DNA from: Halodurantibacterium daqingensis
GTDB taxonomy: Bacteria > Pseudomonadota > Alphaproteobacteria > Rhodobacterales > Rhodobacteraceae
DNA length: 64,000 bases
Reading direction: 5' to 3'
Assembly (NCBI RefSeq): GCF_042666235.1
Contig: NZ_JBHTFQ010000010.1
Span: 45,746-109,745 of the forward strand
Of this stretch, positions 43,566 through 52,565 are shown one piece after another (within the stretch, counting starts at the first letter, position 1; the number at the start of each line of letters is the position of its first letter). The notes beneath the pieces are model-generated. The model was not told where the DNA came from, made no database searches, and worked only from the letters and a program-made list of their open reading frames with translations. Both the position numbers and the translations under genes were made by a program.

Positions 43566-46148
43566 CTACAGAATCAGGTCGCCGCGCGACAGATCGGCGA
43601 TCCCGTCCACGAGCAGGATGAAGTCCGCCTGGCCGTTGCCGTTCACATCTCCAAGCAGCAGGCCGGTGCCGCCTGCCTGCACGAAGCGCAGTTCCCCGGC
43701 GCTGCCGCTGAAGGCATTGCTGCCGATGAAGCTGCGCATCGCCAGCGCCGTCAGGTCGATCCGGTCCTCGCCCCGAGCAAAGTCGATGATCCGGTCGCTG
43801 GTCGTGCCGATGCCGATTTCCTGGGCCGAACGGAAGACGAAGATGTCGGCACCTGCACCGCCGCCCAGAACGTCGGCACCATGCCCGCCGAACACCAGGT
43901 CGTTTCCGGCCCCGCCAAAGATCGTGTCGTTGCCGTCGGCGCCGTAAAGGCTGTCGTTGCCGTCGCCGCCATGGATCAGGTCGTCCCCCGCGCCGCCGCC
44001 AATCAGATCATTTCCTGCGCCGCCAGCAATGGTGTCGTTGCCGGCATCACCAAACAGCCGGTCATCGCCCTCTCCTCCGAAAACAAGATCGTTTCCGGCC
44101 CCGCCAAGGATCGTGTCGTTGCCGTCGGCGCCATATAGGCTGTCGTCGCCGTATCCACCATGGATCAGGTCTGCCCCCGCGCCCCCGCCGATCAGGTCAT
44201 GCCCTGGGCCGCCCCACAGGGTGTCATTGCCGTTTCCGCCCAAGAGCTGGTTGTTGCCGTTCCCGCCGAACAGGAGGTCATCGCCATCATCGCCGTGCAG
44301 GACATCGTTGCCGTCGGCGCCGTAAAGCGTGTCGTTGCCCGTCCCGCCGAACAGGATATCATCTCCGCCGCCGCCTCCCAGCAGATCGTTGCCCGCCCCG
44401 CCATGCAGCACATCGCGGCCGGTGCCGCCAAGCACGGTATCGTCACCATCGCCGCCCCACAGGCTGTCATTGCCCGCCCCGCCGCGCAGAAGGTCATTGC
44501 CCAGCCCGCCGAAAAGCTGGTCGTTCCCGTCATCCCCCTCCAGCACGTCATGCCCCGGCCCGCCATGCAGCGTGTCATTTCCGCTGCCACCGAAAAGCGT
44601 ATCGTTGCCCGTATCGCCCTGCAGCCAGTCATCGCCGTTACCGCCATGCAGCTGATCGTTGCCTGCACCTCCCATCAGCGTGTCGTTGCCATTGAACCCG
44701 AACAACTGGTCGGAAAAGTCACTGCCGATCAGAAGGTCGTCGTAGGACACGCCCGGCACCTCGGTCGCGACCTGGTGACCGCGCAGCACGATCCCGTTCC
44801 TGCCGTATGTCACCGTGATCTGTGCGATTTCGTAGGCATCAAGGGTCAGGTTGATGCGGCCCCCCGCCAGCGAGAGACCGGAAATCACCTCGAGCGTGGG
44901 GATCGTATTGCGCAGCACGGGATCGCCGGCAGCACCCAGGATGACCGCGCTTACATTCGTGACGCCCGGGCCGAAGGCCGACAGGTCAATCGAGAAGTCG
45001 CGCGTCTGGTCGAGGCGGGAGGACAGATAGATGACATCCGTGTGGCCCACCCGGTACACTTGGCTGCCGAAGGTTGGATCTCGGTAATCCTGCCGCAAAA
45101 GTCGCCCGCCCGCGATATTCTGGGCCATGAGCTGGAAGATCATCCCGCCGGCCCGCAGCAGATCGCTGCCCTCGGGGCCGGCCAGATTGTTGATCGTGGA
45201 TTGCTGGATCGGCCAGGCCCAGGCCGCATTGATCCCTCGCGATACCATCATCGCGAATTTCGCGAGCATGGTCGAGGCCTGCACGAGCCCCAGTTCGTTG
45301 CGGTTCGTATAGCACGTGTTCCATTCGGTCGCGAAGAACTGCACATGCTCCAGTCCGGGGCTGTTGCGCCAGCTGTCCAGCCGATTGAAATACCAGTCGG
45401 TGGCGGTCACCTGGTCATAGGAGTCCTTGAGGTAGTAATGGCTGACCACGGCGTCGACGGCCTTGCGCGCCGCCGCATCGAACTGCGCCATGATCTGCTG
45501 GTTCTGCACCCAGCCCGAGCCGGGAGAGTATTCCCCGGCCTGGCCGTATTGGACGGCGATAAGCGGCTCGGTCCAATGCGCCCCGCCGAATGTGGAGCGA
45601 TGCGCATCGATTTCCTGCTGGATCGCCACCGCCATGGCCGCAGCCACCCGCCCGTATTCGAGCGCGGTCATGCGGCCTGAACCCCAGTATTCGTTGCCGA
45701 TTTCGAAGGCGAAGATATCGACCTGTCCATGCGCCCCGGCCAGAACCTCGCGCACGAAGACACGCATGTCAGCGATATAGGCGGGGTCAAGCGCGCGTGT
45801 GCCATGATCGCCGGGAAGCAGCGCGTGCCGCGTGGGTATCACCAGCGTCGGTGCAATGCCTGCGTTCGCGGCATAGGCCAGGAAACTGTCAAGCGGCAGC
45901 AGATCCACTGTCAGGCCGGTGACCGGATCGACGGCGCTTGTGGCGTTCGGCCTGCGGATGTCGAAATAGTCTTCGGTGATCGACCCGCCCGGATACCTCA
46001 GTCCGGTCAGCCGAAGCTGGTCGACCGCCTCGTCGAACGTGCCCTGGTCGCCAACCCTGTCCTTGTGAAACAGGATGTTGCCTCCGAACAGAAGCGGGCT
46101 CACGTAACCGCTCACGGCGGTCCCTTGGGAAAAATCGACGATCGGCAT
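43566..46148 (-). CDS. RTX (calcium-binding, type I secreted) protein with glycosidase-like N-terminal domain
   Basis: An 860-aa protein from the ATG at 46148. A TTG at 46160 adds four residues. There is no signal peptide, as expected for type I secretion. Residues about 1-375 look like a (beta/alpha)8 glycoside hydrolase of clan GH-A type: FEIGNEYWG carries an N-E pair (N152, E153) in the acid/base position and FFATEWN (E275) in the nucleophile position. Residues about 380-465 form a beta domain. Residues 483-770 are 32 uninterrupted nonapeptides of the GGxGxDxLx type, and 770-860 is a serralysin-like C-terminal domain with the secretion signal. The substrate is unknown. Nearby tolC could be the outer-membrane pore, but no T1SS ABC transporter or adaptor gene is in the window. 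Confidence 0.9.
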   Translation of the reverse strand: MPIVDFSQGTAVSGYVSPLLFGGNILFHKDRVGDQGTFDEAVDQLRLTGLRYPGGSITEDYFDIRRPNATSAVDPVTGLTVDLLPLDSFLAYAANAGIAPTLVIPTRHALLPGDHGTRALDPAYIADMRVFVREVLAGAHGQVDIFAFEIGNEYWGSGRMTALEYGRVAAAMAVAIQQEIDAHRSTFGGAHWTEPLIAVQYGQAGEYSPGSGWVQNQQIMAQFDAAARKAVDAVVSHYYLKDSYDQVTATDWYFNRLDSWRNSPGLEHVQFFATEWNTCYTNRNELGLVQASTMLAKFAMMVSRGINAAWAWPIQQSTINNLAGPEGSDLLRAGGMIFQLMAQNIAGGRLLRQDYRDPTFGSQVYRVGHTDVIYLSSRLDQTRDFSIDLSAFGPGVTNVSAVILGAAGDPVLRNTIPTLEVISGLSLAGGRINLTLDAYEIAQITVTYGRNGIVLRGHQVATEVPGVSYDDLLIGSDFSDQLFGFNGNDTLMGGAGNDQLHGGNGDDWLQGDTGNDTLFGGSGNDTLHGGPGHDVLEGDDGNDQLFGGLGNDLLRGGAGNDSLWGGDGDDTVLGGTGRDVLHGGAGNDLLGGGGGDDILFGGTGNDTLYGADGNDVLHGDDGDDLLFGGNGNNQLLGGNGNDTLWGGPGHDLIGGGAGADLIHGGYGDDSLYGADGNDTILGGAGNDLVFGGEGDDRLFGDAGNDTIAGGAGNDLIGGGAGDDLIHGGDGNDSLYGADGNDTIFGGAGNDLVFGGHGADVLGGGAGADIFVFRSAQEIGIGTTSDRIIDFARGEDRIDLTALAMRSFIGSNAFSGSAGELRFVQAGGTGLLLGDVNGNGQADFILLVDGIADLSRGDLIL
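43839..44702 (-). repeat. RTX array, 32 tandem 27-bp units
   Basis: 864 bp coding for 32 in-phase nonapeptides that fit GGxGNDxLx with small variations. No interruptions or frame changes. Units diverge in DNA sequence, except for the block described in the next entry. Confidence 0.9.
43872..44195 (-). repeat. Internal 189-bp-period duplication within the RTX array
   Basis: Two blocks 63 residues apart are nearly identical: LIGGGAGADLIHGG...SLYGADGNDTILGGAGNDLVFGG and LIGGGAGDDLIHGG...SLYGADGNDTIFGGAGNDLVFGG. This is far closer than random pairs of units and indicates a recent seven-unit duplication. Confidence 0.75.
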
Positions 46149-46515
46149 GAACAGGCTCAAAAGGAATGCCTGATGTTTCTAGGTCTGCCGCGGCAGCGTC
46201 GCTTTTGCTCAAAAGGCGATCGGGCATCCGCAAACGGCTGGAACGTATCCGGTCGCAGGTTCCGGTTTTTCAATAAGGATCAGCCAGATGTCCCTGGCGC
46301 GCCCTCATCCCGCCTTTTGAAGCGTGCCGGCCCATCGCGCCGTCCCGATGGTCCAGGTGCCGACACCTCTTGCCGCAGGTGTCGGCGCGGGCCGCGCCCG
46401 CCGCGCCCGACACGGCAGAGCTTGACCAGGTACAGGATCAAAGGGGTTTGAAAGCGTTACCTGCAGGCCTATACCAGACCCGACCGGATCACGTCCCGGA
46501 ACGAGGAGCCATCCC
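46149..46515. other. Intergenic region between the RTX gene and the CinA-domain gene (divergent)
   Basis: 367 bp with no convincing gene. It should hold both divergent promoters. A 10-bp inverted repeat GCCGACACCT (46359-46368) / AGGTGTCGGC (46377-46386) could be an operator or hairpin and has no T tract. I do not recognise a specific regulator site. Confidence 0.5.
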
Positions 46516-47247
46516 ATGCCAAACCCGACCGCAGCCATGATCGTCATCGGCGACGAGATCCTGTCCGGCCGAACCCGCGATTCAAACATGCACTTCCTTG
46601 CCGGCGAATTGTCGAACCGCGGCATCGACCTGCGCGAGGTGCGGGTAGTGCCCGATGTGCACGATGCCATCGTTGCGGCCGTGAATGGCCTGCGGGGCCG
46701 GTTCGACCACGTCTTCACCTCGGGCGGTATCGGTCCCACCCATGATGACATCACCGCCGATGCAGTGGCGGCGGCGTTCGGTCTGGGTCTTGATGTCCGC
46801 GATGATGCGCGGGCGATTCTGGCGGCCCATTATGCCAAGACGGGTTCGGAACTGAATGCCGCGCGATTGCGGATGGCGCGGATCCCCGCCGGCGCGACGC
46901 TGATCGAAAATCCGATCTCCTCGGCGCCGGGGTTCAGCCTCGAAAACGTGCATGTCATGGCGGGGGTGCCGAATGTGTTTCAGGCGATGGTGGCATCGCT
47001 TCTGCCAAGGATCAGCGGCGGAGCACCGCTTCTGACCCAGTCGCTGCGCATCCCGCGCGGCGAGGGCGAGATTGCCGGGCCGCTTGCGGAGCTTGCTTCG
47101 GCATTTCCGACCCTCTCGATCGGATCCTATCCTTTCATCTCGAACGGGGCTCACGGCGCAACGATCGTCATTCGCGGAACCGAAGCCGCCGATGTCGATG
47201 CCGCGATGGTCCGGCTCGCCGCCCTGTTCCCCGAGGCGCTTGCGTGA
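46516..47247 (+). CDS. Molybdopterin-binding (CinA N-terminal-like) domain protein
   Basis: A 243-aa protein made only of the MoaB/Mog-like domain seen at the N-terminus of CinA. The family motifs VIGDEILSGRTRDSN, TSGGIGPTHDD and the later GVPNVFQAM are clear. In CinA the domain is an ADP-ribose pyrophosphatase. The nicotinamide deamidase (PncC) half is absent, as in the short 'competence/damage-inducible protein A' group. The ATG at 46516 follows GAACGAGGAGCCATCCC. It is coupled to the GNAT gene by a GTGA overlap. Confidence 0.92.
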   Translation: MPNPTAAMIVIGDEILSGRTRDSNMHFLAGELSNRGIDLREVRVVPDVHDAIVAAVNGLRGRFDHVFTSGGIGPTHDDITADAVAAAFGLGLDVRDDARAILAAHYAKTGSELNAARLRMARIPAGATLIENPISSAPGFSLENVHVMAGVPNVFQAMVASLLPRISGGAPLLTQSLRIPRGEGEIAGPLAELASAFPTLSIGSYPFISNGAHGATIVIRGTEAADVDAAMVRLAALFPEALA

Positions 47248-47960
47248 CAGCGCCCGGCCTCGCAGATCTCTGTCGCGTGCTGGAGGCGACCTGGCCCCCT
47301 GCGGCAAGGGTGCAACTTGGCCCCTGGACGATCCGCGAAGGCAGGGGCGGCGGCAAGCGCGTTTCTGCGGCAAGCGCCGAAGGGCCCGTCACCGCCGCCG
47401 ACATTCGGGCCGCAGAAGCTGCTATGGCCAACCTCGGCCAGGACCGGCTGTTCATGATCAGGGGCGATCAGGATGATCTTGATCGGCAGCTTGCGGCGGA
47501 AGGCTATGCCGTCGTGGACCCGGTGGCGGTTTACCTTGCGCCCCTCGAGGGGCTTTGCCGCGACGTGCCGCCGGTTTCCTTTTTTTCATGCTGGCCGCCG
47601 CTGGGCATTCAGACCAGCCTGTGGACCGAGGCGGGGATCGGCGCAGAGCGCCAGGCGGTGATGCAGCGGGTGCAGGGCTCCAAGGCTGCGCTTCTGGGCC
47701 GTGTCAACGACCGTGCCGCAGGCACCGCCTTCATTGCCTGCGATCACGATGTTGCGATGCTGCACGCGCTCGAGGTCGTGCCCTCGCAGCGTCGGCAAGG
47801 CGTCGCACGCAACATCTTGCGCGGTGCCGTCGGCTGGGCACAGGACAATGGCGCCAACTGGCTGTCGCTTGTGGTGACCCGGGCAAATGTGCGGGCAAGA
47901 AAGCTCTATGCTTCCTTTGGACTGCAACTTGTGGGACACTATCATTATCGCATGAAATGA
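47244..47960 (+). CDS. GNAT family N-acetyltransferase
   Basis: A 238-aa acyltransferase. The acetyl-CoA pyrophosphate loop reads VPSQRRQGVARNILRGAVGW (R/Q-x2-G-x-A/G core), followed by VTRANVRARKLYASFGLQLVGHYHYRMK, the usual strand-helix end of the fold. The N-terminal half (about residues 1-125) does not resemble a standard GNAT and may bind substrate. The GTG at 47244 overlaps the previous stop, so it is made together with the CinA-domain protein. The substrate is unknown. Confidence 0.88.
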   Translation: MTAPGLADLCRVLEATWPPAARVQLGPWTIREGRGGGKRVSAASAEGPVTAADIRAAEAAMANLGQDRLFMIRGDQDDLDRQLAAEGYAVVDPVAVYLAPLEGLCRDVPPVSFFSCWPPLGIQTSLWTEAGIGAERQAVMQRVQGSKAALLGRVNDRAAGTAFIACDHDVAMLHALEVVPSQRRQGVARNILRGAVGWAQDNGANWLSLVVTRANVRARKLYASFGLQLVGHYHYRMK

Positions 47961-47978
47961 GCCGCAAGAGGCCGAGCA

Positions 47979-48929
47979 GTGCCTGTCTTACGTGAACTTC
48001 AAGCCGGTTCCGTCCGGGCAAGGACGCTGATGCTTGCCGTCGCGGGTGTCCTGCTGGGCGCCCCGGCTCTCTGTATGCCCCTGAGCCTTCCACCCGATGT
48101 CCATGTCGCCGCCGAGCGTCAGGAGACCTTCGCGTCGCATCGGGTGCCGACGGGCAGCTGGCGGGACGGGACCCTTCCCGCGCTGCAGGCCGAGGGCGCG
48201 CTGCGCCAGATCGCCTGGCGCACGTCGCGTCCCGCCAGCACGCTGGCCCTGATGACGCCCCTGCGGGATGAGCTGGCGGCGGCAGGCTTCGAGATCCTGT
48301 TTGAATGTGCGACCGAGCATTGCGGCGGCTTTGACTTCCGATATGCGATCGAGCTCTTTCCCGAGCCCGACATGCACGTGGACCTTGGCGACTACCGCTT
48401 TCTTTCCGCCCGGCGCGCGTCCGATGCAGGCCACGAGTTCATCAGCCTGATCGTCAGCCGCAGCAGTGGTCGCGGCTATGCCCAGCTGACCCATGTCGCG
48501 CCGAGCGGCGAACCGGCCGAGGTGACTTCGGGCCTGTCAACCAAGGCCCGTGATCCTGATGCCGCCGACTATGAATACGGTGCGGTCGTAGCGCTTGATG
48601 ATCTGAGGTTTGAAACCGGCCGAACCCGGCTGTCGGCGGGAAGCGCAGGCTCGCTTGCCGAACTGGCGGCCTTTCTGCGGGCCAACCCAGGGGCGCGGGC
48701 CATTCTGGTCGGTCATTCCGATGCGCAAGGCAGCCTCGCAGGAAATATCACCCTGTCCCGGCAGCGCGCGGATGCAGTGCGGGACGTGCTTGTGGCGGAA
48801 CACGGCGTGGCGGCCGGGCAGATCTCCACACAAGGAGTCGGGCACCTCGCTCCGAGGGCGAGCAACCTGACCCCGGGGGGCCGCCAGCAGAATCGCCGGG
48901 TCGAGGCGCTGATCGAGGCTGCGCCCTAA
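47979..48929 (+). CDS. OmpA-family protein
   Basis: A 316-aa envelope protein. The hydrophobic segment (LMLAVAGVLLGAPALC) is a probable signal peptide. Residues about 35-200 form an unassigned domain containing ECATEHCGGFDFRYAIELF, reminiscent of DUF4892 proteins. The C-terminal OmpA domain (about 205-316) has VGHSDAQGSLAGNITLSRQRADAV and NRRVEALI, the peptidoglycan-binding signature, here with the usual Asp and Arg. The GTG at 47979 follows AGAGGCCGAGCA. An ATG at 48030 is an alternative. Its stop overlaps that of convergent fadH. Confidence 0.88.
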   Translation: MPVLRELQAGSVRARTLMLAVAGVLLGAPALCMPLSLPPDVHVAAERQETFASHRVPTGSWRDGTLPALQAEGALRQIAWRTSRPASTLALMTPLRDELAAAGFEILFECATEHCGGFDFRYAIELFPEPDMHVDLGDYRFLSARRASDAGHEFISLIVSRSSGRGYAQLTHVAPSGEPAEVTSGLSTKARDPDAADYEYGAVVALDDLRFETGRTRLSAGSAGSLAELAAFLRANPGARAILVGHSDAQGSLAGNITLSRQRADAVRDVLVAEHGVAAGQISTQGVGHLAPRASNLTPGGRQQNRRVEALIEAAP

Positions 48930-50953
48930 AGCGTCGCAGCAAGCCGTGAACCCTGGTCAATCGCTCGCTTGGCATCAAGTTCCGCCGCGACATCCGCGCC
49001 GCCGATGACATGCACCCGCCGTCCCGCGGCAACAAGCGCATCAGCAAGGTCGCGTTCCGGTTCCTGCCCGGCGCACAGCACGATCGTGTCTACGGGCAGC
49101 AGTTCGGCTCGGGCGGCGTCTGCGCCGATGCGCAGGTGCAGCCCCTCGGCATCAATCCGTTCATAGGTGACACCAGGCAGCATCCGGACGCCTTTCATCT
49201 GCAGAGTCGCGCGGTGGATCCAGCCGGTGGTCTTGCCAAGGCCACGGCCCGGCTTGCCGGGCTTTCGCTGAAGCAGCGTCACCTCGCGCGCAGGCGGTGC
49301 GGGGTGCGGGCCTTCCGGATCAAGGCCACCGCGCACCTGTTCCGGATCGGCAACCCCCCATTCGCGCAACCATTCGGGCAGGTTCATGGTCGGGCTCTCG
49401 CCCGCGTGAACCAGGTATTCCACCACGTCAAAACCGATACCTCCGGCGCCAACAACCGCGACGCGGCGGCCTGCCGTGGCCCGACCTGTCAGCAGGTCCA
49501 CATAGTTCAGCACATGCGCTGCATCCTGTCCGGGAATCCGGGGATCGCGCGGCCGCACGCCCGTGGCGATGACCACCTCGTCAAAACCGTCAAGATCCTC
49601 GGGCGTCACCCTCGCCCCGAGCCGCAGTTCAAGCTGTGCCTTCGCCACCATGGTCTCGAACCAGGCGACGAGGCCGTGGAATTCCTCCTTGCCGGGGATC
49701 ACCCGCGCAAGGTTCAACTGCCCGCCGATCCGGTCGCCGGCCTCGAACAGGGTGACGAAATGACCACGTTCGGCGGCCACCAGCGCCGCCGAAAGCCCCG
49801 CAGGCCCGGCGCCGATCACCGCGATCCGCCGCGGCGTCGCCGCCGGTTCATACCGCAGTTCGGTCTCGTGGCAGGCACGGGGGTTGACGAGGCAGCTTGA
49901 GATCTTGCCGCTGAACGTATGGTCAAGGCAGGCCTGATTGCAGGCGATGCAGGGCGCGATTTCGTCCGCCCGTCCTTCGGCGGCCTTCCGCATGAAATGG
50001 GCATCCGCAAGGAAAGGCCGCGCCATCGACACCAGATCCGCGAGGCCTTCGGCAAGGATATCTTCGGCCACCTCGGGGCGATTGATGCGGTTCGATGTCA
50101 CCACCGGGATTCCGACCTTGCCCATCAGCTTGCCGGTGACCCATGAAAAGGCCCGGCGCGGCACGCTGGTCGCAATGGTGGGCACCCGCGCCTCATGCCA
50201 GCCGATCCCCGTGTTCAGCATCGTGGCGCCGGCCGCTTCGATGCGCTGTGCAAGGGTGATGACCTCGTCGAAGGTGGAACCGCCGGGAACAAGATCGATC
50301 AGCGAGATGCGGTAGATCAGAATGAACCTATCGCCCACCGCCTCCCGCACCCGGCGCACAACCTCGAGCGGCAGGCGCATGCGGTTTTCAACGCTGCCGC
50401 CCCAGCGGTCGGTCCGGCGGTTGGTGTGTTCCACAAGAAACTGGTTCAGGAAATAGCCTTCCGAACCCATGATCTCGACCCCGTCATATCCGGCTTCCTG
50501 TGCGCGCCGGGCGGCCGTCACGATGTCGGCGATCTGCTGTTCGATGCCAGCCTCGTCAAGCTCCGTGGGGGGAAAGGGCGAAATGGGCGACTTGATCGCC
50601 GAAGGGGCAACGCAATCCGGGCCATAGGCATAGCGCCCTGCGTGAAGGATCTGCATGGCGATCAACCCGCCCGCATCATGGATGCGCGCTGTCACGATCC
50701 GATGGTTTGCCACATCCCGAGCGGTGTAGAGCCCTGCCGCCCCGGGAAAGACAGCACCGGCGGGGTTGGGTGCGATCCCGCCCGTGACCATCAGCGCGGC
50801 ACCGCCCCGGGCCCGCTCGGCATAGAACTCGGCGACGCGGTTCCAGTCGCCGGTTTCTTCAAGCCCGGTGTGCATGGAACCCATGATGGCGCGGTTCTTC
50901 AGCGTCACAAAACCCAGGTCGAGCGGGGCCATAAGATTGGGATAATCGGTCAT
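48926..50953 (-). CDS. fadH: NADPH-dependent 2,4-dienoyl-CoA reductase
   Basis: Reduces 2,4-dienoyl-CoA esters during beta-oxidation of unsaturated fatty acids. The 675-aa protein combines an N-terminal TIM barrel of the Old Yellow Enzyme type (FMN), a [4Fe-4S] site CIACNQACLDHTFSGK...SSC, and C-terminal FAD (IAVIGAGPAGLSAALVAAE) and NADPH (VAVVGAGGIGFDVVEYL) domains. The DRWGGSVENRMR segment is diagnostic of the barrel. The ATG at 50953 has GGAGGCGCA upstream. Confidence 0.95.
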   Translation of the reverse strand: MTDYPNLMAPLDLGFVTLKNRAIMGSMHTGLEETGDWNRVAEFYAERARGGAALMVTGGIAPNPAGAVFPGAAGLYTARDVANHRIVTARIHDAGGLIAMQILHAGRYAYGPDCVAPSAIKSPISPFPPTELDEAGIEQQIADIVTAARRAQEAGYDGVEIMGSEGYFLNQFLVEHTNRRTDRWGGSVENRMRLPLEVVRRVREAVGDRFILIYRISLIDLVPGGSTFDEVITLAQRIEAAGATMLNTGIGWHEARVPTIATSVPRRAFSWVTGKLMGKVGIPVVTSNRINRPEVAEDILAEGLADLVSMARPFLADAHFMRKAAEGRADEIAPCIACNQACLDHTFSGKISSCLVNPRACHETELRYEPAATPRRIAVIGAGPAGLSAALVAAERGHFVTLFEAGDRIGGQLNLARVIPGKEEFHGLVAWFETMVAKAQLELRLGARVTPEDLDGFDEVVIATGVRPRDPRIPGQDAAHVLNYVDLLTGRATAGRRVAVVGAGGIGFDVVEYLVHAGESPTMNLPEWLREWGVADPEQVRGGLDPEGPHPAPPAREVTLLQRKPGKPGRGLGKTTGWIHRATLQMKGVRMLPGVTYERIDAEGLHLRIGADAARAELLPVDTIVLCAGQEPERDLADALVAAGRRVHVIGGADVAAELDAKRAIDQGSRLAATL

Positions 50954-51340
50954 TGCGCCTCCTTGGCGGCAGGATGCGCAGCGGCCCGGCCAATGTCACG
51001 CACAACGCGGCGTCACGAAGATGGTTTCGGTGGCCGATCGCTGCGCCCACTCGGCCAAGGGGCGTCGCGGCCTCCGAGGGATGAAGGGAACAGGGGCGCC
51101 TGATGTGGTGACGGTTCTGATGGGCGGCCTTCGTTATGCTGACCACAAGGGGCTTGCGAAGCTCGGACGCTGGACCGCATGTGCCGGCAGGCTTTCCTTC
51201 GGGTTTCCAGGTGACGGCCCTGTGGAAAACCCCATCGACCTTATGGCGATGGGTCGCGCTGCCCTCGCCAGCCAGTCGAGCATCCTGCGGTTCGCGCCGG
51301 CACGTGCCTTCGCCCGCCGGGCCCCGGCCGTGTCAGCGCC
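50954..51340. other. Intergenic region between fadH and the DUF6478 gene
   Basis: 387 bp. Open frames here (for example 51021-51467 on the plus strand) are Arg/Ala-rich, overlap the real neighbour and have no family features, so I call no gene. It includes the fadH promoter region. Confidence 0.5.
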
Positions 51341-52126
51341 TCAGAACTCGGCCCGCGGGCGGCGGGTAAGCGTCAGATCGCGGACGAGCATCCGGTTCAC
51401 GCCGGGCTTTTCGAAGATCAGATCGACCCAGACCTTTTCAAGCCGCTTTTCGTTGATCTGTGAATAGGCAAGGTCGAACTCGGCCACGCCACGCCCGTCA
51501 TTGAAGACAAGCTCCTGAACCACCTGTTCGACGTTCGGGCCGAACTTGATGTTGATCCGCGAGAATACCCTGACAGGCTCGTCTGACTCGAGGCTGACAT
51601 CCAGCCGAAGGACATGACGATGCCGAAGGCTTCGGACGCCCTCGTCAGGCATGTCGAGCACGACGGAGAGAAAGCTACCGTCAAAGCGGCTGACCTCGAA
51701 CTGCAGCGCGAAGTCGGCCGAACCCGGGGCATCACTTCGCAACTGGCGCAGCGTGATTTCGCTGTCCGAGCAATCGTGGAAGAGATTGGCCCCCTCGCCA
51801 GCGTTGGTTTGGTTTGCAACGGTCCTGGCCTCTGCGCCTAGTGCCTCGACCCACGGCAGCGGCCGCCAGCCCCAGTCATAGCCCGGCGCAAGCGCCACGG
51901 CGCGTCCAGCGCTGTCTTCATGGGTCCGATGTGGCAGTCGGTCGCCGCGACGACCGAGTTGAAGCGCCATCGAGCCGAGACGACCAAGGCGTGACATCCC
52001 TGTTCCCCTTACCCAGTCAGCAGCACCAGCCTTCTGGAACATGGCTGCTGAGCTCCATACACGCGCACCCGCAGTCGAGCCGGGCATGGCAATCCTCCGA
52101 ATCATTTGGTTCTGAAACGCGGTCAC
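51341..52126 (-). CDS. DUF6478 family protein
   Basis: A 261-aa protein whose C-terminal two thirds fit a family found in Rhodobacteraceae: WGWRPLPW, NLFHDCSDSEITLRQLR, RFDGSFLSVVLDMP, the INIKFGPNVEQVVQELV segment and the terminal VRDLTLTRRPRAEF. No biochemical function is known. The N-terminus (first 60 residues) is less typical. The GTG at 52126 and an ATG at 52105 are both possible starts, without a strong ribosome binding site. It is flanked on both sides by 390-440 bp of unassigned sequence. Confidence 0.8.
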   Translation of the reverse strand: MTAFQNQMIRRIAMPGSTAGARVWSSAAMFQKAGAADWVRGTGMSRLGRLGSMALQLGRRGDRLPHRTHEDSAGRAVALAPGYDWGWRPLPWVEALGAEARTVANQTNAGEGANLFHDCSDSEITLRQLRSDAPGSADFALQFEVSRFDGSFLSVVLDMPDEGVRSLRHRHVLRLDVSLESDEPVRVFSRINIKFGPNVEQVVQELVFNDGRGVAEFDLAYSQINEKRLEKVWVDLIFEKPGVNRMLVRDLTLTRRPRAEF

Positions 52127-52565
52127 AGACGAATGGTTTCATTTTACATACTTTGGAGCGCCGTAAAAGCCATGCGTATGGATGAAATGGGCTTTGGCGC
52201 AATCCGAGGGATCGCCAGGCTGCGTTGCGGCCATGGGGCGCAGCGGATCACGGCATCATCAGGACCATCGGATTGTCACGGCTGCTGCCGAGGGGCGGGT
52301 CAATCTGGCCCACCCGCCCGCGCCCCTTGCGCGGGAAGTGGTCCCAAGTCCGGGTGGACCTGCATTGTGATGCAGGTTCGAGGTGGACCGCCCGGGCCGA
52401 GCGGGCCGGATCAATAGGCTCGCTCCGAAAACTCAGCATTGGAATGTCGCAAGCGACGTTCATGCAAGGATGCGTCAGCAGCCGCTTTGCACGAAGCCGC
52501 AACCTGCCGTCATTCTGTTGCCGCGCCCGCGCGCGCAGGCAAGGGCAGATGGGGAGGACGTCAGC
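52127..52565. other. Gene-free interval between DUF6478 and the lipoprotein gene
   Basis: 439 bp. The small frames here lack ribosome binding sites and domains. An imperfect inverted repeat lies near 52447-52471 (GAATGTCGC...GCGACGTTC). The stretch may be a decayed gene or a long leader for the DUF6478 gene. Confidence 0.45.

Noticed and set aside
43839..44702. CRISPR array or intergenic tandem repeat at the regular ~27-bp periodicity
   Set aside because: The repeats are in-frame codons for RTX nonapeptides, vary in sequence and have no spacers.
44160..45680. 506-aa open frame antisense to the RTX gene
   Set aside because: Repetitive Ala/Val-rich translation is the reverse strand of the GGxGxD repeats; no ribosome binding site.
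51021..51467. 148-aa plus-strand frame between fadH and DUF6478
   Set aside because: Overlaps the 3' end of the better-supported DUF6478 gene and has no family signal.
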